From contig NZ_KK211187.1 in the NCBI RefSeq assembly GCF_000620805.1, forward strand, positions 2,032,398 to 2,096,397: 64,000 bases of DNA. The letters run 5' to 3'. The notes under the pieces are model-generated. The model had not been told where the DNA came from, ran no database searches, and was given only the letters and a program-made list of their open reading frames with translations. Origin of the DNA: Exiguobacterium undae DSM 14481. GTDB taxonomy: Bacteria > Bacillota > Bacilli > Exiguobacteriales > Exiguobacteriaceae. Each line of letters opens with the position of its first letter. The stretch's first letter is position 1. Positions 45,269 to 54,662 of the stretch are shown here, piece by piece. Position numbers and translations under genes: made by a program.

Positions 45269-46714
45269 TCAAGCAATCCGACGTGCCAACCGGTCGACCA
45301 GCGCTTGCGATTCTTCATTTAAAGAAACGAGCTCCGTCTTGATCCCGGCCGCTTGATATTTCAAGACCACGGTTTCGATCGCTTCCGTCGCCGAATCATC
45401 AAACAGATGTGCCGCGGTGAAGTCGAGGGTGACCTGCTTAAACGAAGCGTCTGCCGTCAGATCAAATCGTTCAACGAACGCCGTCGTCGAAGCAAAGAAG
45501 ATCGGACCGTTGATCGCGTAGACGACGGTTGTCCCCTCTTCGCGCCGTTTGATATCGATTCGCGAAATCTTCGAGGCAAACAAAATCGCGGCCAGTAATA
45601 TACCGACGAGGACACCCATCGACAAGTCATCCGTCAACACGGTCACAAGCACCGTCGCCAGCATGACGGCGGAGTCGCTTTTTGGTGAATCCTTCAGCAT
45701 CTTAAATGATCCCCAATCGAACGTCGCATATGAAACGAAGAACATCACCCCGACGAGAGCCCCCATCGGAATCGTCATCAGCAGGTCGTTCATCGTCACC
45801 ATTAACAGCATCAAGAAGGCACCGGCCGTAAACGTCGACAGACGTCCCCGTCCACCGGAAGTCACGTTGATGACCGATTGACCGATCATCGCACACCCCG
45901 GCATCCCGCCGAAGAAGCCGGCGATGATATTGGCAATCCCTTGTCCGCGCGACTCGGTCGCTTTGTTCGACGTCGTATCCGTCATCTCGTCGACGATCCG
46001 TGCCGTCAACAACGACTCAATCAATCCGACAAATGCCAGTGATAAGGCATATGGGAAAATGATTTGCAGCGTCTCGAGAGAGAACGGAACGTTTGGTAAA
46101 AAGAAGCTCGGAAGAGAAGCCGAAATTTGTCCCATATCCCCGATGACCCGTGTATCGAGCGACAAGACGACCGTCAGGACCGTCATGATCGTAATCGCGA
46201 CGAGTGGTGCCGGAATCACTTTCGTGAACCGTGGAAAAATCAAGATGATGGCAAGTGATGCTGCGACCATCGCGTACATGATCCAGTTCTGTCCTGCAAA
46301 CTGCGGCAGTTGAGCGGAAAAAATCAAGATCGCCAAGGCATTGACGAACCCGACCATGACCGCCCGCGGAATGAAGCGCAGTAGTTTCGCAACGCCGAGT
46401 ACCCCTAATACAATTTGAAACACACCGGCGAGAATACCGGCTGCTAATAAATAATCGACGCCGTGATCTTTGACAAGCTGTACGACAACGAGCGCCATCG
46501 CCCCAGTCGCGGCTGAAATCATTCCCGGTCGTCCACCGGCAATCGAGATCACAATCGCGATGATGACCGAAGCATACAAACCGACCATCGGATTGACACC
46601 GGCAATCAACGAGAAGGCGATTGCTTCCGGAACAAGCGCTAACGCGACGACAATCCCGGACAGGATGTCGGCTTTGGGTTGCAACACCCATTCTTTCCTC
46701 CATTGTGAAAACAT
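45269..46714 (-). CDS. SulP family inorganic anion transporter with STAS domain
   Basis: A 481-residue protein: membrane domain of 10-12 helices (~15-385), with the SulP start ADILSGIVVALALVPEAIAFSLIAGVNPM (outline) and repeat blocks, then a C-terminal STAS domain (~390-481, VYAINGPIFFASTTAFVERF, VTLDFTAAHLFDDSATEAI). Transports sulfate, bicarbonate or similar anions; specificity unknown. Start ATG 46714 is chosen from GAGG at 6-7 nt; an upstream GTG opening lacks a good site. Confidence 0.9.
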   Translation of the reverse strand: MFSQWRKEWVLQPKADILSGIVVALALVPEAIAFSLIAGVNPMVGLYASVIIAIVISIAGGRPGMISAATGAMALVVVQLVKDHGVDYLLAAGILAGVFQIVLGVLGVAKLLRFIPRAVMVGFVNALAILIFSAQLPQFAGQNWIMYAMVAASLAIILIFPRFTKVIPAPLVAITIMTVLTVVLSLDTRVIGDMGQISASLPSFFLPNVPFSLETLQIIFPYALSLAFVGLIESLLTARIVDEMTDTTSNKATESRGQGIANIIAGFFGGMPGCAMIGQSVINVTSGGRGRLSTFTAGAFLMLLMVTMNDLLMTIPMGALVGVMFFVSYATFDWGSFKMLKDSPKSDSAVMLATVLVTVLTDDLSMGVLVGILLAAILFASKISRIDIKRREEGTTVVYAINGPIFFASTTAFVERFDLTADASFKQVTLDFTAAHLFDDSATEAIETVVLKYQAAGIKTELVSLNEESQALVDRLARRIA

Positions 46715-46785
46715 ACCATTCCTCATTTCTTCTTGTTGTGACACATTTTGTTATTTTATTCCCTTTTTCCGATTTCGACAAGTTG

Positions 46786-47694
46786 TTATTGAACGCGTGT
46801 CCGAATGTGAGCAATTTCGTCGACCATGCCTTGATACTGTGTCATGATTTCCTGCCCTGTGAAGATCGGATCTTCCGCCAGTGTCTCGAGTGCACGACGC
46901 AACAAATGAATTTTCGGTTTTTTTCGTTCGAGCAACTCTTCGTAGATGAAATCGAGCACTTCATCGTGGGCTTCCTTCGATTCTTCTGAAATCGGCGACA
47001 GTGTAATCAGCCGTTTCATGTGAGCATTGGTTTTTTCGAACAGTTCTTTGCGGATGACGACTTCGTCTTGCGGGCGATCGAGCCAGACCGACAGAAAGCG
47101 TGGCGGAATCAGCTGTTCTTCCGTCCGGCTGACATCTTCGACGAGATGGGTAAGACGGTTGAAGACGTAGCGGACGACCCGTTCCGGCTGCGTGTTTGGT
47201 TCCGACTGCCGGAAGAAGTACATCGCGTACTGCAACATCCCGGTATAGATGACGGCAAGATCAAGCAAATACGGTGTTTTCGCTTCCCCGAACAGATCAC
47301 GCAGACGGTGATACGTCCATTCGATCTCGAGCAGACGGTTATTTTCCATGAAGGCTTTTAACTCTTTTTCATTGGAAGCAATCGCTTCTTCGAACAAGGT
47401 GTATAGTTTGTATTTTTGCATCAGTTCCAGATAACAATTCCCTTGTTGGATGAAGGTTTCGTAATCCGAGACATCCCGCCCGACCAGAATTTCCTTCCGT
47501 GCATTGCGCATTTTTTCAAAAACCGTGTTGAAGACATCGATGAACAATTCATTTTTCGAGGAGAAATAGTTGTAGAAGGTCCCTTTTGAGACGACACTTT
47601 GATCCAAGATATCCTGGATCGAGGTCGACTGGTAGCCTTTTTCGACAAACAGTTGGTAGGCAGCATCAAGGAGCTGTTTCTTTTTTGGGTTCAT
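46786..47694 (-). CDS. TetR-family regulator with long C-terminal region
   Basis: A 302-residue regulator. Residues 1-60 form the TetR DNA-binding domain (LLDAAYQLFVEKGYQSTSIQDILDQ, VSKGTFYNYFSSKNELF). At 302 residues it is about 100 longer than a usual TetR protein; the extra C-terminal part (~205-302) is helical and charged with no family I recognise. Divergent from the DHA2 exporter, and likely its repressor. Start ATG 47694 follows AAAAGGA by 7 nt. Confidence 0.9.
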   Translation of the reverse strand: MNPKKKQLLDAAYQLFVEKGYQSTSIQDILDQSVVSKGTFYNYFSSKNELFIDVFNTVFEKMRNARKEILVGRDVSDYETFIQQGNCYLELMQKYKLYTLFEEAIASNEKELKAFMENNRLLEIEWTYHRLRDLFGEAKTPYLLDLAVIYTGMLQYAMYFFRQSEPNTQPERVVRYVFNRLTHLVEDVSRTEEQLIPPRFLSVWLDRPQDEVVIRKELFEKTNAHMKRLITLSPISEESKEAHDEVLDFIYEELLERKKPKIHLLRRALETLAEDPIFTGQEIMTQYQGMVDEIAHIRTRVQ

Positions 47695-47742
47695 AATCGT
47701 ATCCTTTTCTTTAAATGTGGTCTGTTTTTCAAAAATCAACCG

Positions 47743-47758
47743 TATACTTTAGTGTATA
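47743..47758. promoter_or_regulatory. probable TetR-type operator
   Basis: TATACTTTAGTGTATA, TATAC/GTATA arms with 6-nt centre. AGTGTATAA recurs at about 47813-47821, just before the exporter gene. Confidence 0.5.
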
Positions 47759-47860
47759 AAGCAAATAATTTGTAATCTGTTGCTTCAAACGGTAAGATGG
47801 CTAAGTTGTAGAATCAGTGTATAACAAATTAGACTTACTGTACAAAAGGAGCATAACGAA

Positions 47861-49336
47861 ATGCAAGCAACCAAGCAATCATCTCGGCTTTATTTAATCT
47901 TAGCGGTCTTAATGGCCGGTGCATTCGTCGCCGTCCTTAACTCGACGCTGTTAAATATCGCCCTACCTTCTATCATGACATCGTTTAACATTGAAGCCAA
48001 TACAGCCCAGTGGCTGACGACCGGTTACATGCTGGTCAACGGAATCATGATTCCGACATCGGCGTTTCTTGTGCAAAAGTTCTCGACCCGTCAATTGTTC
48101 TTAACAGCCATGGGGCTGTTCTCCATCGGAACGATCGTCGCCGGTCAAGCGGAACTGTTTCCAATCCTGCTCGGCTCCCGGATGCTGCAAGCGTCCGGCT
48201 CTGCCATTATGATGCCGCTCTTGATGAACGTGCTGCTGAACGGCTTCCCGATTGAAAAACGGGGACAAGCCATGGGAATCTTCGGTCTCGTCATCACGTT
48301 CGCCCCGGCGATCGGTCCGACCCTATCCGGGTGGGTTTTAGAACATTACGAATGGCGGATGTTGTTCCATATCGTCACACCGATTTCCCTGCTTGTTCTC
48401 GTCATCGGTTTCTTCTTATTAAAAAAAGAAACGGTCACGAGTTCTCTGCGACTCGACCAACTGTCACTCGTCTTATCGAGCTTCGGTTTCGGCGGACTGT
48501 TATACGGTTTCAGTTCCGCCGGTTCCGCCGGTTGGGGATCGCTGACGGTCATCGGTGCGCTCGCCATTGGTGTCATCAGTCTCACTTCGTTCATTATACG
48601 TCAATTCCGGCTGGATGAGCCGATGCTTGAATTCCGGATTTTCAAATATCCGATGTTCGCTTTGTCTCAAGGAATCTCGATGGTGCTGAACATGTCGATG
48701 TTCTCGGCGATGATTCTCATGCCGATCTATGTCCAGACGATCCGCGGCATTTCACCATTCCATTCCGGTCTGTTGATGTTGCCGGGAGCGCTCGTCATGG
48801 CCTTCATGTCTCCGATCACCGGTCGTTTGTTTGACCGGTTCGGTGCCCGCATCCTGGCGATGATCGGATTATCGTTGACCGTCCTGACGACATTCTTCTT
48901 CAGTCGTTTGACGGCAGACACCGCCTATTCGTTCCTCGTCATCATGTACACGTTACGATTCCTCGGCATTTCGATGGTCATGATGCCGGTCATGACTAAC
49001 GGACTGAACCATATTCCGCAACATTTGACGCCACACGGAACAGCACTTAACAACACGCTGTCCCAAGTCTCCGGTGCCATCGGTTCAGGATTACTCGTCA
49101 CCGTCATGACCTCACGGACGGCCGATTATGCGAAAGAATTAACAGCAAACGCAACACCCGGTACGAATCCGCAAACGATCATCACCCAGTCGATGGTTGA
49201 AGGGATCAATGACACCTTCTTCATCGCGACATTACTCGCCCTGCTCGCGTTGGGATTATCCTTCTTCATTAAAAAACGCGATGTCACGCAAGAGATCGTC
49301 CAGGTCGAACCAGCTCGTGAAAAAAAATACGCGTAA
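47861..49336 (+). CDS. DHA2-family multidrug exporter (EmrB/QacA type)
   Basis: A 491-residue, 14-helix major facilitator protein. Family marks: LNSTLLNIALPSIM (motif D1), TGYMLVNGIMIP, GRMLQASGSAIMMPLL (motif B region) and TFAPAIGPTLSGWVLEHYEWRMLF (motif C). Exports drugs by proton antiport; substrate unknown. AAAGGAG precedes ATG 47861. It is divergent from the TetR gene. Confidence 0.93.
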   Translation: MQATKQSSRLYLILAVLMAGAFVAVLNSTLLNIALPSIMTSFNIEANTAQWLTTGYMLVNGIMIPTSAFLVQKFSTRQLFLTAMGLFSIGTIVAGQAELFPILLGSRMLQASGSAIMMPLLMNVLLNGFPIEKRGQAMGIFGLVITFAPAIGPTLSGWVLEHYEWRMLFHIVTPISLLVLVIGFFLLKKETVTSSLRLDQLSLVLSSFGFGGLLYGFSSAGSAGWGSLTVIGALAIGVISLTSFIIRQFRLDEPMLEFRIFKYPMFALSQGISMVLNMSMFSAMILMPIYVQTIRGISPFHSGLLMLPGALVMAFMSPITGRLFDRFGARILAMIGLSLTVLTTFFFSRLTADTAYSFLVIMYTLRFLGISMVMMPVMTNGLNHIPQHLTPHGTALNNTLSQVSGAIGSGLLVTVMTSRTADYAKELTANATPGTNPQTIITQSMVEGINDTFFIATLLALLALGLSFFIKKRDVTQEIVQVEPAREKKYA

Positions 49337-49342
49337 CGCCAC

Positions 49343-49391
49343 ATAGACCGTCTCCTTCTGTTGTTCGACAGAGGAGACGGTCTATTTTTTT
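49343..49391. terminator. bidirectional terminator, DHA2 gene / nrdG
   Basis: ATAGACCGTCTCC.TCTGT stem of 18 bp with one bulge and six T; the nrdG stop codon lies at its edge. Confidence 0.9.
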
Positions 49392-49848
49392 ACGACAGAT
49401 AGTTTTTCAACGCATCGGCTTTCAAGATGCGTTGGTTCGTGCTTCCCCGGATCCGCAAGGAATGATCCGGGAGCGTCTGAACGTACCGCCCGTCAATCAG
49501 ACAATCGATGCGGGCTAACACCCATCTCGCCTGCTCGTCCCGCATCAACTGGTCCAACGTATACCCCGTAAAGAGATAAATCTCATAACCCGCCAAGGCG
49601 GCGACCAATTCCACCAAGGCAGTCGGTTGGAAAAACGGCTCTCCGCCGGAAATCGTAATCCGCCGTGAACCGATCTGCTCAATCTGTTGGATCACTTGAT
49701 CAACGGTGTAGTCCTGTCCGCCGTCACTCGCCCATGACTCCGGATTGTGACAGCCGGGACAGTGGTGGGGACAACCGGCAAAAAAGATTACGGTCCGCAA
49801 TCCCGGACCATCGACGACCGAGTCAGCGAGAATCTGGAGCAGTCGCAT
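49390..49848 (-). CDS. nrdG: anaerobic ribonucleotide reductase activating protein
   Basis: A 152-residue radical SAM enzyme that makes the glycyl radical on NrdD. The 4Fe-4S motif is CPHHCPGC (Cys-x3-Cys-x2-Cys), followed by the SAM-binding ISGGEPFFQP. Start ATG 49848 is inside the end of nrdD (26-nt overlap), with a GGAG ribosome site upstream, so the two are coupled. Confidence 0.95.
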   Translation of the reverse strand: MRLLQILADSVVDGPGLRTVIFFAGCPHHCPGCHNPESWASDGGQDYTVDQVIQQIEQIGSRRITISGGEPFFQPTALVELVAALAGYEIYLFTGYTLDQLMRDEQARWVLARIDCLIDGRYVQTLPDHSLRIRGSTNQRILKADALKNYLS

Positions 49849-51664
49849 GTCGCACCCGATCCTGTTCTTCCGCCCGCTTCGCATCGTTCCACCGGTCCAT
49901 CGTTCCGACCAGGTAGCCGGTAATCCGGCGGATCCGTTCGATGTCTTGTCCCCCACAGACCGGACAAGCCTGCTCCATCGTTTGTTCCGTCCGACACGAT
50001 AAACACCGGTCGATCGGATGATTGATGGAGCCATATCCGATTCCGGCCTCCGCCATCAAACGGACGATGTCTTCAATCGCTTCAGGATTTTCAGCGAGCG
50101 CTCCGTCCGTCTCGACATATGTGATGTGACCGCCGTTACATAAAGCATGAAACGGTGCTTCCAACCGGATTTTTTCACGAATCGTGACTGGTGCCTCGAC
50201 CGGAAGATGGAACGAGTTTGTATAATACCCTTTATCGGTCACGCGATGGATACGTCCAAATTGTTGGACGTCCGCAGCCGTAAACTTGCCCGATAAACCT
50301 TCCGCCGGTGTCGCGAGCAAGGAAAAATTCAACCCCGTCTTCTCACCGTATTGATCGACGACCGTCCGCATGGTTTGAATCAAGGCCTGCCCGATTCGAT
50401 GAGCCAGTTCCGACTCGCCGTGGTGTTGACCGGTCAGCACAATCAATGCTTCCGCCAACCCAATGAAACCGACCGACAACGTGCCCTGCCGTAAGACCGG
50501 TTCGACACGGTCTGACGCGGCAAGTGTCTGCCCTTCCCGCCATATGTGTTTATACAAAAAGGCGAACTCCTCCGCCGTCCGGTCCGCCTGATACTGATAT
50601 CGTTCCAGTAATTGCTCACAGATCAGTCCGGTATAGGTCGCGACCGCTTCGAACATCCGGTCGAGACTTTGCGTCGTCAACGCCAAACGAACGAGATTCA
50701 GACTCGTAAAGGACAGGTTGCCGCGCCCGATGACCGTAGCCGGACCCTGCCGGTTTTCAAGGACACGTGTCCGGCACCCCATGTAGGCCACTTCTGCTTC
50801 CGGTCCATTCTGCGACGAACGGTTAAACGGCGCATCGAGAAATGCAAAATTCGGAAACAACCGTTTTCCGGTCACTTCTGCCGCCAGTTGAAACAAATCA
50901 TAGTTCGGGTCAGCCGGATGCAGCGTGACACCTGCTTTGATCTTAAAAATCTGAATCGGAAAAATCGGCGTTTCGCCTTTACCGAGTCCAGCTTTGGTGG
51001 CGTTCAACAAGGCCCGGATCAGCAACCGTCCAAACTCGGATGTATCGGTTCCATAATTGATCGAAATGAACGGGACTTGTCCCCCGCCCCGCGAGTGCAT
51101 CGAGTTCGTGTTATGAATAAATGCTTCACACGCTTGATAGGTCATTTCATACGTTTCTGACAGCGCATACGCCCGTTTTTGGCGATTCGACCATTTCGGA
51201 ATCAACGCACGGATTTTCTTGAGTTGCCGTTGGTAAGTTTTCTCGACGAACGGTGCGAGATCGTAATCGAACATCGGATAGGACTGTCCTCCGTGCTGCA
51301 TGTTTTGATTCGCCTGCATGATGATCGCAGCAAGTGCCAACGCTGACCGGATGTCTTGCGCCGGACGGATCGTTCCGTGTGCCATGTCGAATCCCTCTGT
51401 CAACAGGCGACCAAGCGGCAATTGGACACAGGTCGTCGTCCCCGTCACGTAGTAATCCGCATCATGGATATAGATGAGATTGGCGGCAATGGCTTGTTTG
51501 GTCTCCTCTGACAACAACAGCTCCTGCATCATTCGTTTTGTTGCCACACCCGCAATCCGATTCAGCTTGGCAAGTGGGGATTTTCCGTCCACATTCGCAT
51601 TTTCCTGGACTTCATCCGCGGACGGATTGCGGACGATCTCCTCGTATAAGGTGCTCAGTTCCAT
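49823..51664 (-). CDS. nrdD: anaerobic (class III) ribonucleoside-triphosphate reductase
   Basis: A 613-residue glycyl radical enzyme making dNTPs without oxygen. Near the C-terminus are the zinc site (RCLSC ... ACPVCGG, four Cys) and the glycyl radical loop RRITGYLVG. It starts almost at the catalytic domain (KSPLAKLNRIAGVATKRMM), so the N-terminal ATP-cone of the E. coli type (~100 residues) is absent. The start MELSTLYEE at 51664 is fixed by GGGAG 8 nt upstream. A 270-bp gap upstream has no recognisable NrdR box. Confidence 0.94.
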   Translation of the reverse strand: MELSTLYEEIVRNPSADEVQENANVDGKSPLAKLNRIAGVATKRMMQELLLSEETKQAIAANLIYIHDADYYVTGTTTCVQLPLGRLLTEGFDMAHGTIRPAQDIRSALALAAIIMQANQNMQHGGQSYPMFDYDLAPFVEKTYQRQLKKIRALIPKWSNRQKRAYALSETYEMTYQACEAFIHNTNSMHSRGGGQVPFISINYGTDTSEFGRLLIRALLNATKAGLGKGETPIFPIQIFKIKAGVTLHPADPNYDLFQLAAEVTGKRLFPNFAFLDAPFNRSSQNGPEAEVAYMGCRTRVLENRQGPATVIGRGNLSFTSLNLVRLALTTQSLDRMFEAVATYTGLICEQLLERYQYQADRTAEEFAFLYKHIWREGQTLAASDRVEPVLRQGTLSVGFIGLAEALIVLTGQHHGESELAHRIGQALIQTMRTVVDQYGEKTGLNFSLLATPAEGLSGKFTAADVQQFGRIHRVTDKGYYTNSFHLPVEAPVTIREKIRLEAPFHALCNGGHITYVETDGALAENPEAIEDIVRLMAEAGIGYGSINHPIDRCLSCRTEQTMEQACPVCGGQDIERIRRITGYLVGTMDRWNDAKRAEEQDRVRHATAPDSR

Positions 51665-51876
51665 GTTCATCTCTCCCTCGATTTCGTGATGATGGTCTCT
51701 TCGCCTACTATAGCGAGCACAACATCTGACCGGCAATCCCTGCACATCTGAAACGATTTGCAAGCAAAACCGTCACTTCGTCACGAAATGTTTCGAGAAA
51801 TTCGTTCCTATCCCGTCGAGCCGGCTTTTATTCGATTCAAATCCGCTATGAGAAAACTCACTTTACATCAAGCGAT

Positions 51877-51927
51877 CAAAAAAACAGGATCCGACAGACG
51901 GTTCTTACTTCCATCTGACGGATCCTG
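51877..51927 (-). terminator. terminator of the sensor kinase gene
   Basis: CAGGATCCG.CAG paired with its partner over a long loop, followed by seven T on the minus strand. Confidence 0.82.
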
Positions 51928-51937
51928 CTTATTGGTG

Positions 51938-53983
51938 TTAGTCCATTTCAATCAACGTATCCGACACACTCGGCAGGAGAACTGTAAAGATTGTTCCTTC
52001 GCCTAAAATCGATTCGACGTCAATATTTCCGTCATGTGCCCGAACGATTTCTTTACAAATCGAGAGACCGAGACCGGTTCCGCCGATTTTCCGGCTGTCC
52101 GAATTGTCGACCCGGTAAAACTTGCTGAACAAGTGTGGCATCGCACTGCTTGGAATCCCCAAACCGAAGTCCCGGACGCTAAACTCAATCTGATTGTGGT
52201 GATGCGTCAAGGAGACAACGACATCGCCGCCATCCGGTGAATATTTGATCGCATTATTTAATAAGTTTCCAATCAGCTGTTTCATGCTGTTTTTATCCGC
52301 ATTAATCAAGAATTCATGGTTTTCATCCACATCAAGTTGTAAGCGATGTTGTTCCGTCGCTGCCTGATAAAAACGTGTCTGTTCCTTCAAGACATCAATC
52401 AGATCGAACACTTCTTTATCATACGACTGTTTGCCGGACTCCATTCGTTGGACATTCAAAAAGTCACTGACCAAATCCGTCAGCCGTTTTGATTCGTCAT
52501 GAATCGTCTGGAGATACCGTTTATTGCGTTCCGGATCAAGCTCTCGTTTCAGCATCAGTTCGGTGAATCCGTAAATCGACGAGAGCGGTGTCCGCAGTTC
52601 ATGGGAGACGGTCGATACGAGTTCCGACTTCATCCGGTCGATTTCAGTCTCCGCCGTGACATCGCGGAAAACGAGAATCGTTCCTTTCCCCTGTTCGCCC
52701 TGAGTGATTTCTTCCGCATAAACCTGAATGAAGTATTCTCCTTGATCAATCGATAACGAGAACATTCCCTCCGGAATCTGACCGGACAAGACTTCCTCAA
52801 AGTACGCTTCGAACGCCTCTTTTTGATCCACCTGTTCAAACATCGTTTCCGGTCGCACTTCAAGGAAGGTCATCGAATCGTTGTCTTCTTCAATCTGCAA
52901 GGATTCGAAGATATCAAATAAAGCTTTGTTTCCGAGAATTGTTTTTTCATCATGTTTGATGTATAAAATCGCTTCCCGGACAGAATTGAGGAGCTGGGCC
53001 GTTTCCTTGCGTTCATACTCCATCTGCTCATACAACGACATCCGCATCAAGGAAATCGCAATCTGTTTCGAGAACGATTCCAGTTCTTTCAATTCTTTTT
53101 TATTGAACGCTTGATCAAATCGCGCCAAGTAGAGACAGGCGATCAGTTCATCCTTTGCCGGATCCATGATGGGAATGACCCCTTCATAGATGTAATACGG
53201 AAAGCCGATCAACGTATCGTTGGCAACTTTTTTCGACGAATTCGCCATCTCTTTTGAAATCATCACCCGTTTGAGCAACAAGGATTCTGTTTTCAAACTT
53301 TCCTGCTGCTCCTCCGTCATCTCTTTTGGAACAACAGAAGAAATTTCGTTGTTCTTGATGAGTAACAAGGCGCCAAACTCTGTTTTCGTCAAACGCACGA
53401 TTGTACTGATGACCGAGGAGTAGTCAAACAGACTCTCCTTCGAAGCCAACGTCTCAATCAATTCGTTGCGGTCTTGCAGATGCAGTTCGTTCGAACGCGT
53501 CACTTCCAGCGCCCGTTCCAGTTCGTTTTGTTTTTCTTTCAGCGTTTCTTGATTTTGTTCCATCAGTTGGTTTTTACGCGATAATTCCGTGTGTTGTGAA
53601 GAGATTGAACCCGCCATCTGATAGAAGGATCGCGTTAACTGACCTACTTCGTTTTCGATTGGAATGTCGTGTTCCAGCGAAATCGATTTCCCTTCCGCCA
53701 GACGCTGACTTTTGATGTTCAATTCGTGTAACTGCATCGTCAACCGGTGGACAAGCGGTCGGACGATAAACAATAAACATAAAAGAAAAATCAATAAGTT
53801 CAAAAACCAAAACCATTGTGTTTGCTGCAACTGGTCGAGAACCTGTTCTTTCGTCTGACCCGCTGCATTGTCGACATACAGATAACTGACAACAGACGTC
53901 ATTACACCCAGTGCAAAGACGCTGTAAAAAATCGCCATCAACTGTCTCCCTAATTTTTCAGTCATCCATTGTTTCATATTCAT
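51938..53983 (-). CDS. orphan membrane sensor histidine kinase (HAMP-GAF-PAS)
   Basis: A 681-residue kinase. Two membrane helices (~11-37 and ~55-77) enclose a very short outer loop; HAMP (~76-128), coiled coil (~132-175), GAF (~180-315), PAS (~325-445), HisKA with phospho-His461 (VSHELRTPL) and HATPase (NNAIKYSPDGG, DFGLGIP, GGTGLGLSI). Its short outer loop suggests that it senses through the membrane or the cytoplasmic GAF/PAS domains. No response regulator is next to it. GGAGG 5 nt before ATG 53983. Confidence 0.92.
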   Translation of the reverse strand: MNMKQWMTEKLGRQLMAIFYSVFALGVMTSVVSYLYVDNAAGQTKEQVLDQLQQTQWFWFLNLLIFLLCLLFIVRPLVHRLTMQLHELNIKSQRLAEGKSISLEHDIPIENEVGQLTRSFYQMAGSISSQHTELSRKNQLMEQNQETLKEKQNELERALEVTRSNELHLQDRNELIETLASKESLFDYSSVISTIVRLTKTEFGALLLIKNNEISSVVPKEMTEEQQESLKTESLLLKRVMISKEMANSSKKVANDTLIGFPYYIYEGVIPIMDPAKDELIACLYLARFDQAFNKKELKELESFSKQIAISLMRMSLYEQMEYERKETAQLLNSVREAILYIKHDEKTILGNKALFDIFESLQIEEDNDSMTFLEVRPETMFEQVDQKEAFEAYFEEVLSGQIPEGMFSLSIDQGEYFIQVYAEEITQGEQGKGTILVFRDVTAETEIDRMKSELVSTVSHELRTPLSSIYGFTELMLKRELDPERNKRYLQTIHDESKRLTDLVSDFLNVQRMESGKQSYDKEVFDLIDVLKEQTRFYQAATEQHRLQLDVDENHEFLINADKNSMKQLIGNLLNNAIKYSPDGGDVVVSLTHHHNQIEFSVRDFGLGIPSSAMPHLFSKFYRVDNSDSRKIGGTGLGLSICKEIVRAHDGNIDVESILGEGTIFTVLLPSVSDTLIEMD

Positions 53984-54094
53984 AAAAGCCTCCTACTAAA
54001 ACTAAAAAAATAAAGATCTGATACGAGACTTGCCTGCCGCATCACACCTTTATTTCCCTCAATCGTTTGGTTTCAATCCTTCTATTCCCAACAC

Positions 54095-54622
54095 TTAACC
54101 AGGTGGTGACAGCGGAATGTCACACAATAGACCAATTACATCAACGATTTGCTGTTTTGACAAATCATCCGTATCGACATGGTGGGAGAAGACCGGGTGT
54201 GCCAAGGCACGCAACCGTTCAGCCGCCTGTCGCCCTCCCCATGATTGTGCGCGTTCAAAACGACTTCTCAAACGACGCCGGATGGTTGTTGGACTTGCCA
54301 TCAACGTCACGTGGTGCACTTGATGCCCCTTGTTTCTTAAGGCATCGATGATTTCGTCAAAATAATCCGGATTGGTCAGCGTCATCGGTACGATGATGAC
54401 GGCTGACGGCTGGTCCACTTGTTCCAGTAACATCAGATTCAACTGACGCCACAGCGGTTCATCTTGAAAATCATCTGTCTGTGTCTCGCGCGGGAGTTGC
54501 TGTCGTAACAGCTGACCTGTTAACTCAGGATCAAAGAGATGTGATCCTTTGATGCGTTGTTGCAACCCACGGGCTGCGGTTGTCTTTCCGACACCAAACG
54601 TTCCATTAATCCAAATAATCAT
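54095..54622 (-). CDS. TmrB-like ATP-binding protein
   Basis: A 175-residue P-loop protein close to B. subtilis TmrB, whose overexpression gives tunicamycin resistance. Shared blocks: MIIWINGTFGVGKT (Walker A), FDPELTGQLLRQQLP, DDFQDEPLWRQLN, VIIVPMTLTNPDYFDEII, HHVTLMASPTTIRRRLRSR. It ends about 22 residues short of the 197-residue B. subtilis protein, so the C-terminal amphipathic helix that binds TmrB to the membrane is missing. Actual role here unknown. Confidence 0.82.
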   Translation of the reverse strand: MIIWINGTFGVGKTTAARGLQQRIKGSHLFDPELTGQLLRQQLPRETQTDDFQDEPLWRQLNLMLLEQVDQPSAVIIVPMTLTNPDYFDEIIDALRNKGHQVHHVTLMASPTTIRRRLRSRFERAQSWGGRQAAERLRALAHPVFSHHVDTDDLSKQQIVDVIGLLCDIPLSPPG

Positions 54623-54662
54623 TGTCCGGATGTACCACCTTTTTTATTGGAAGTATTTTCCT

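Noticed and set aside
46017-46814. 265-codon open frame on the minus strand
   Set aside because: Same strand but another frame of the SulP gene; residue pattern is Arg/Cys-rich noise.
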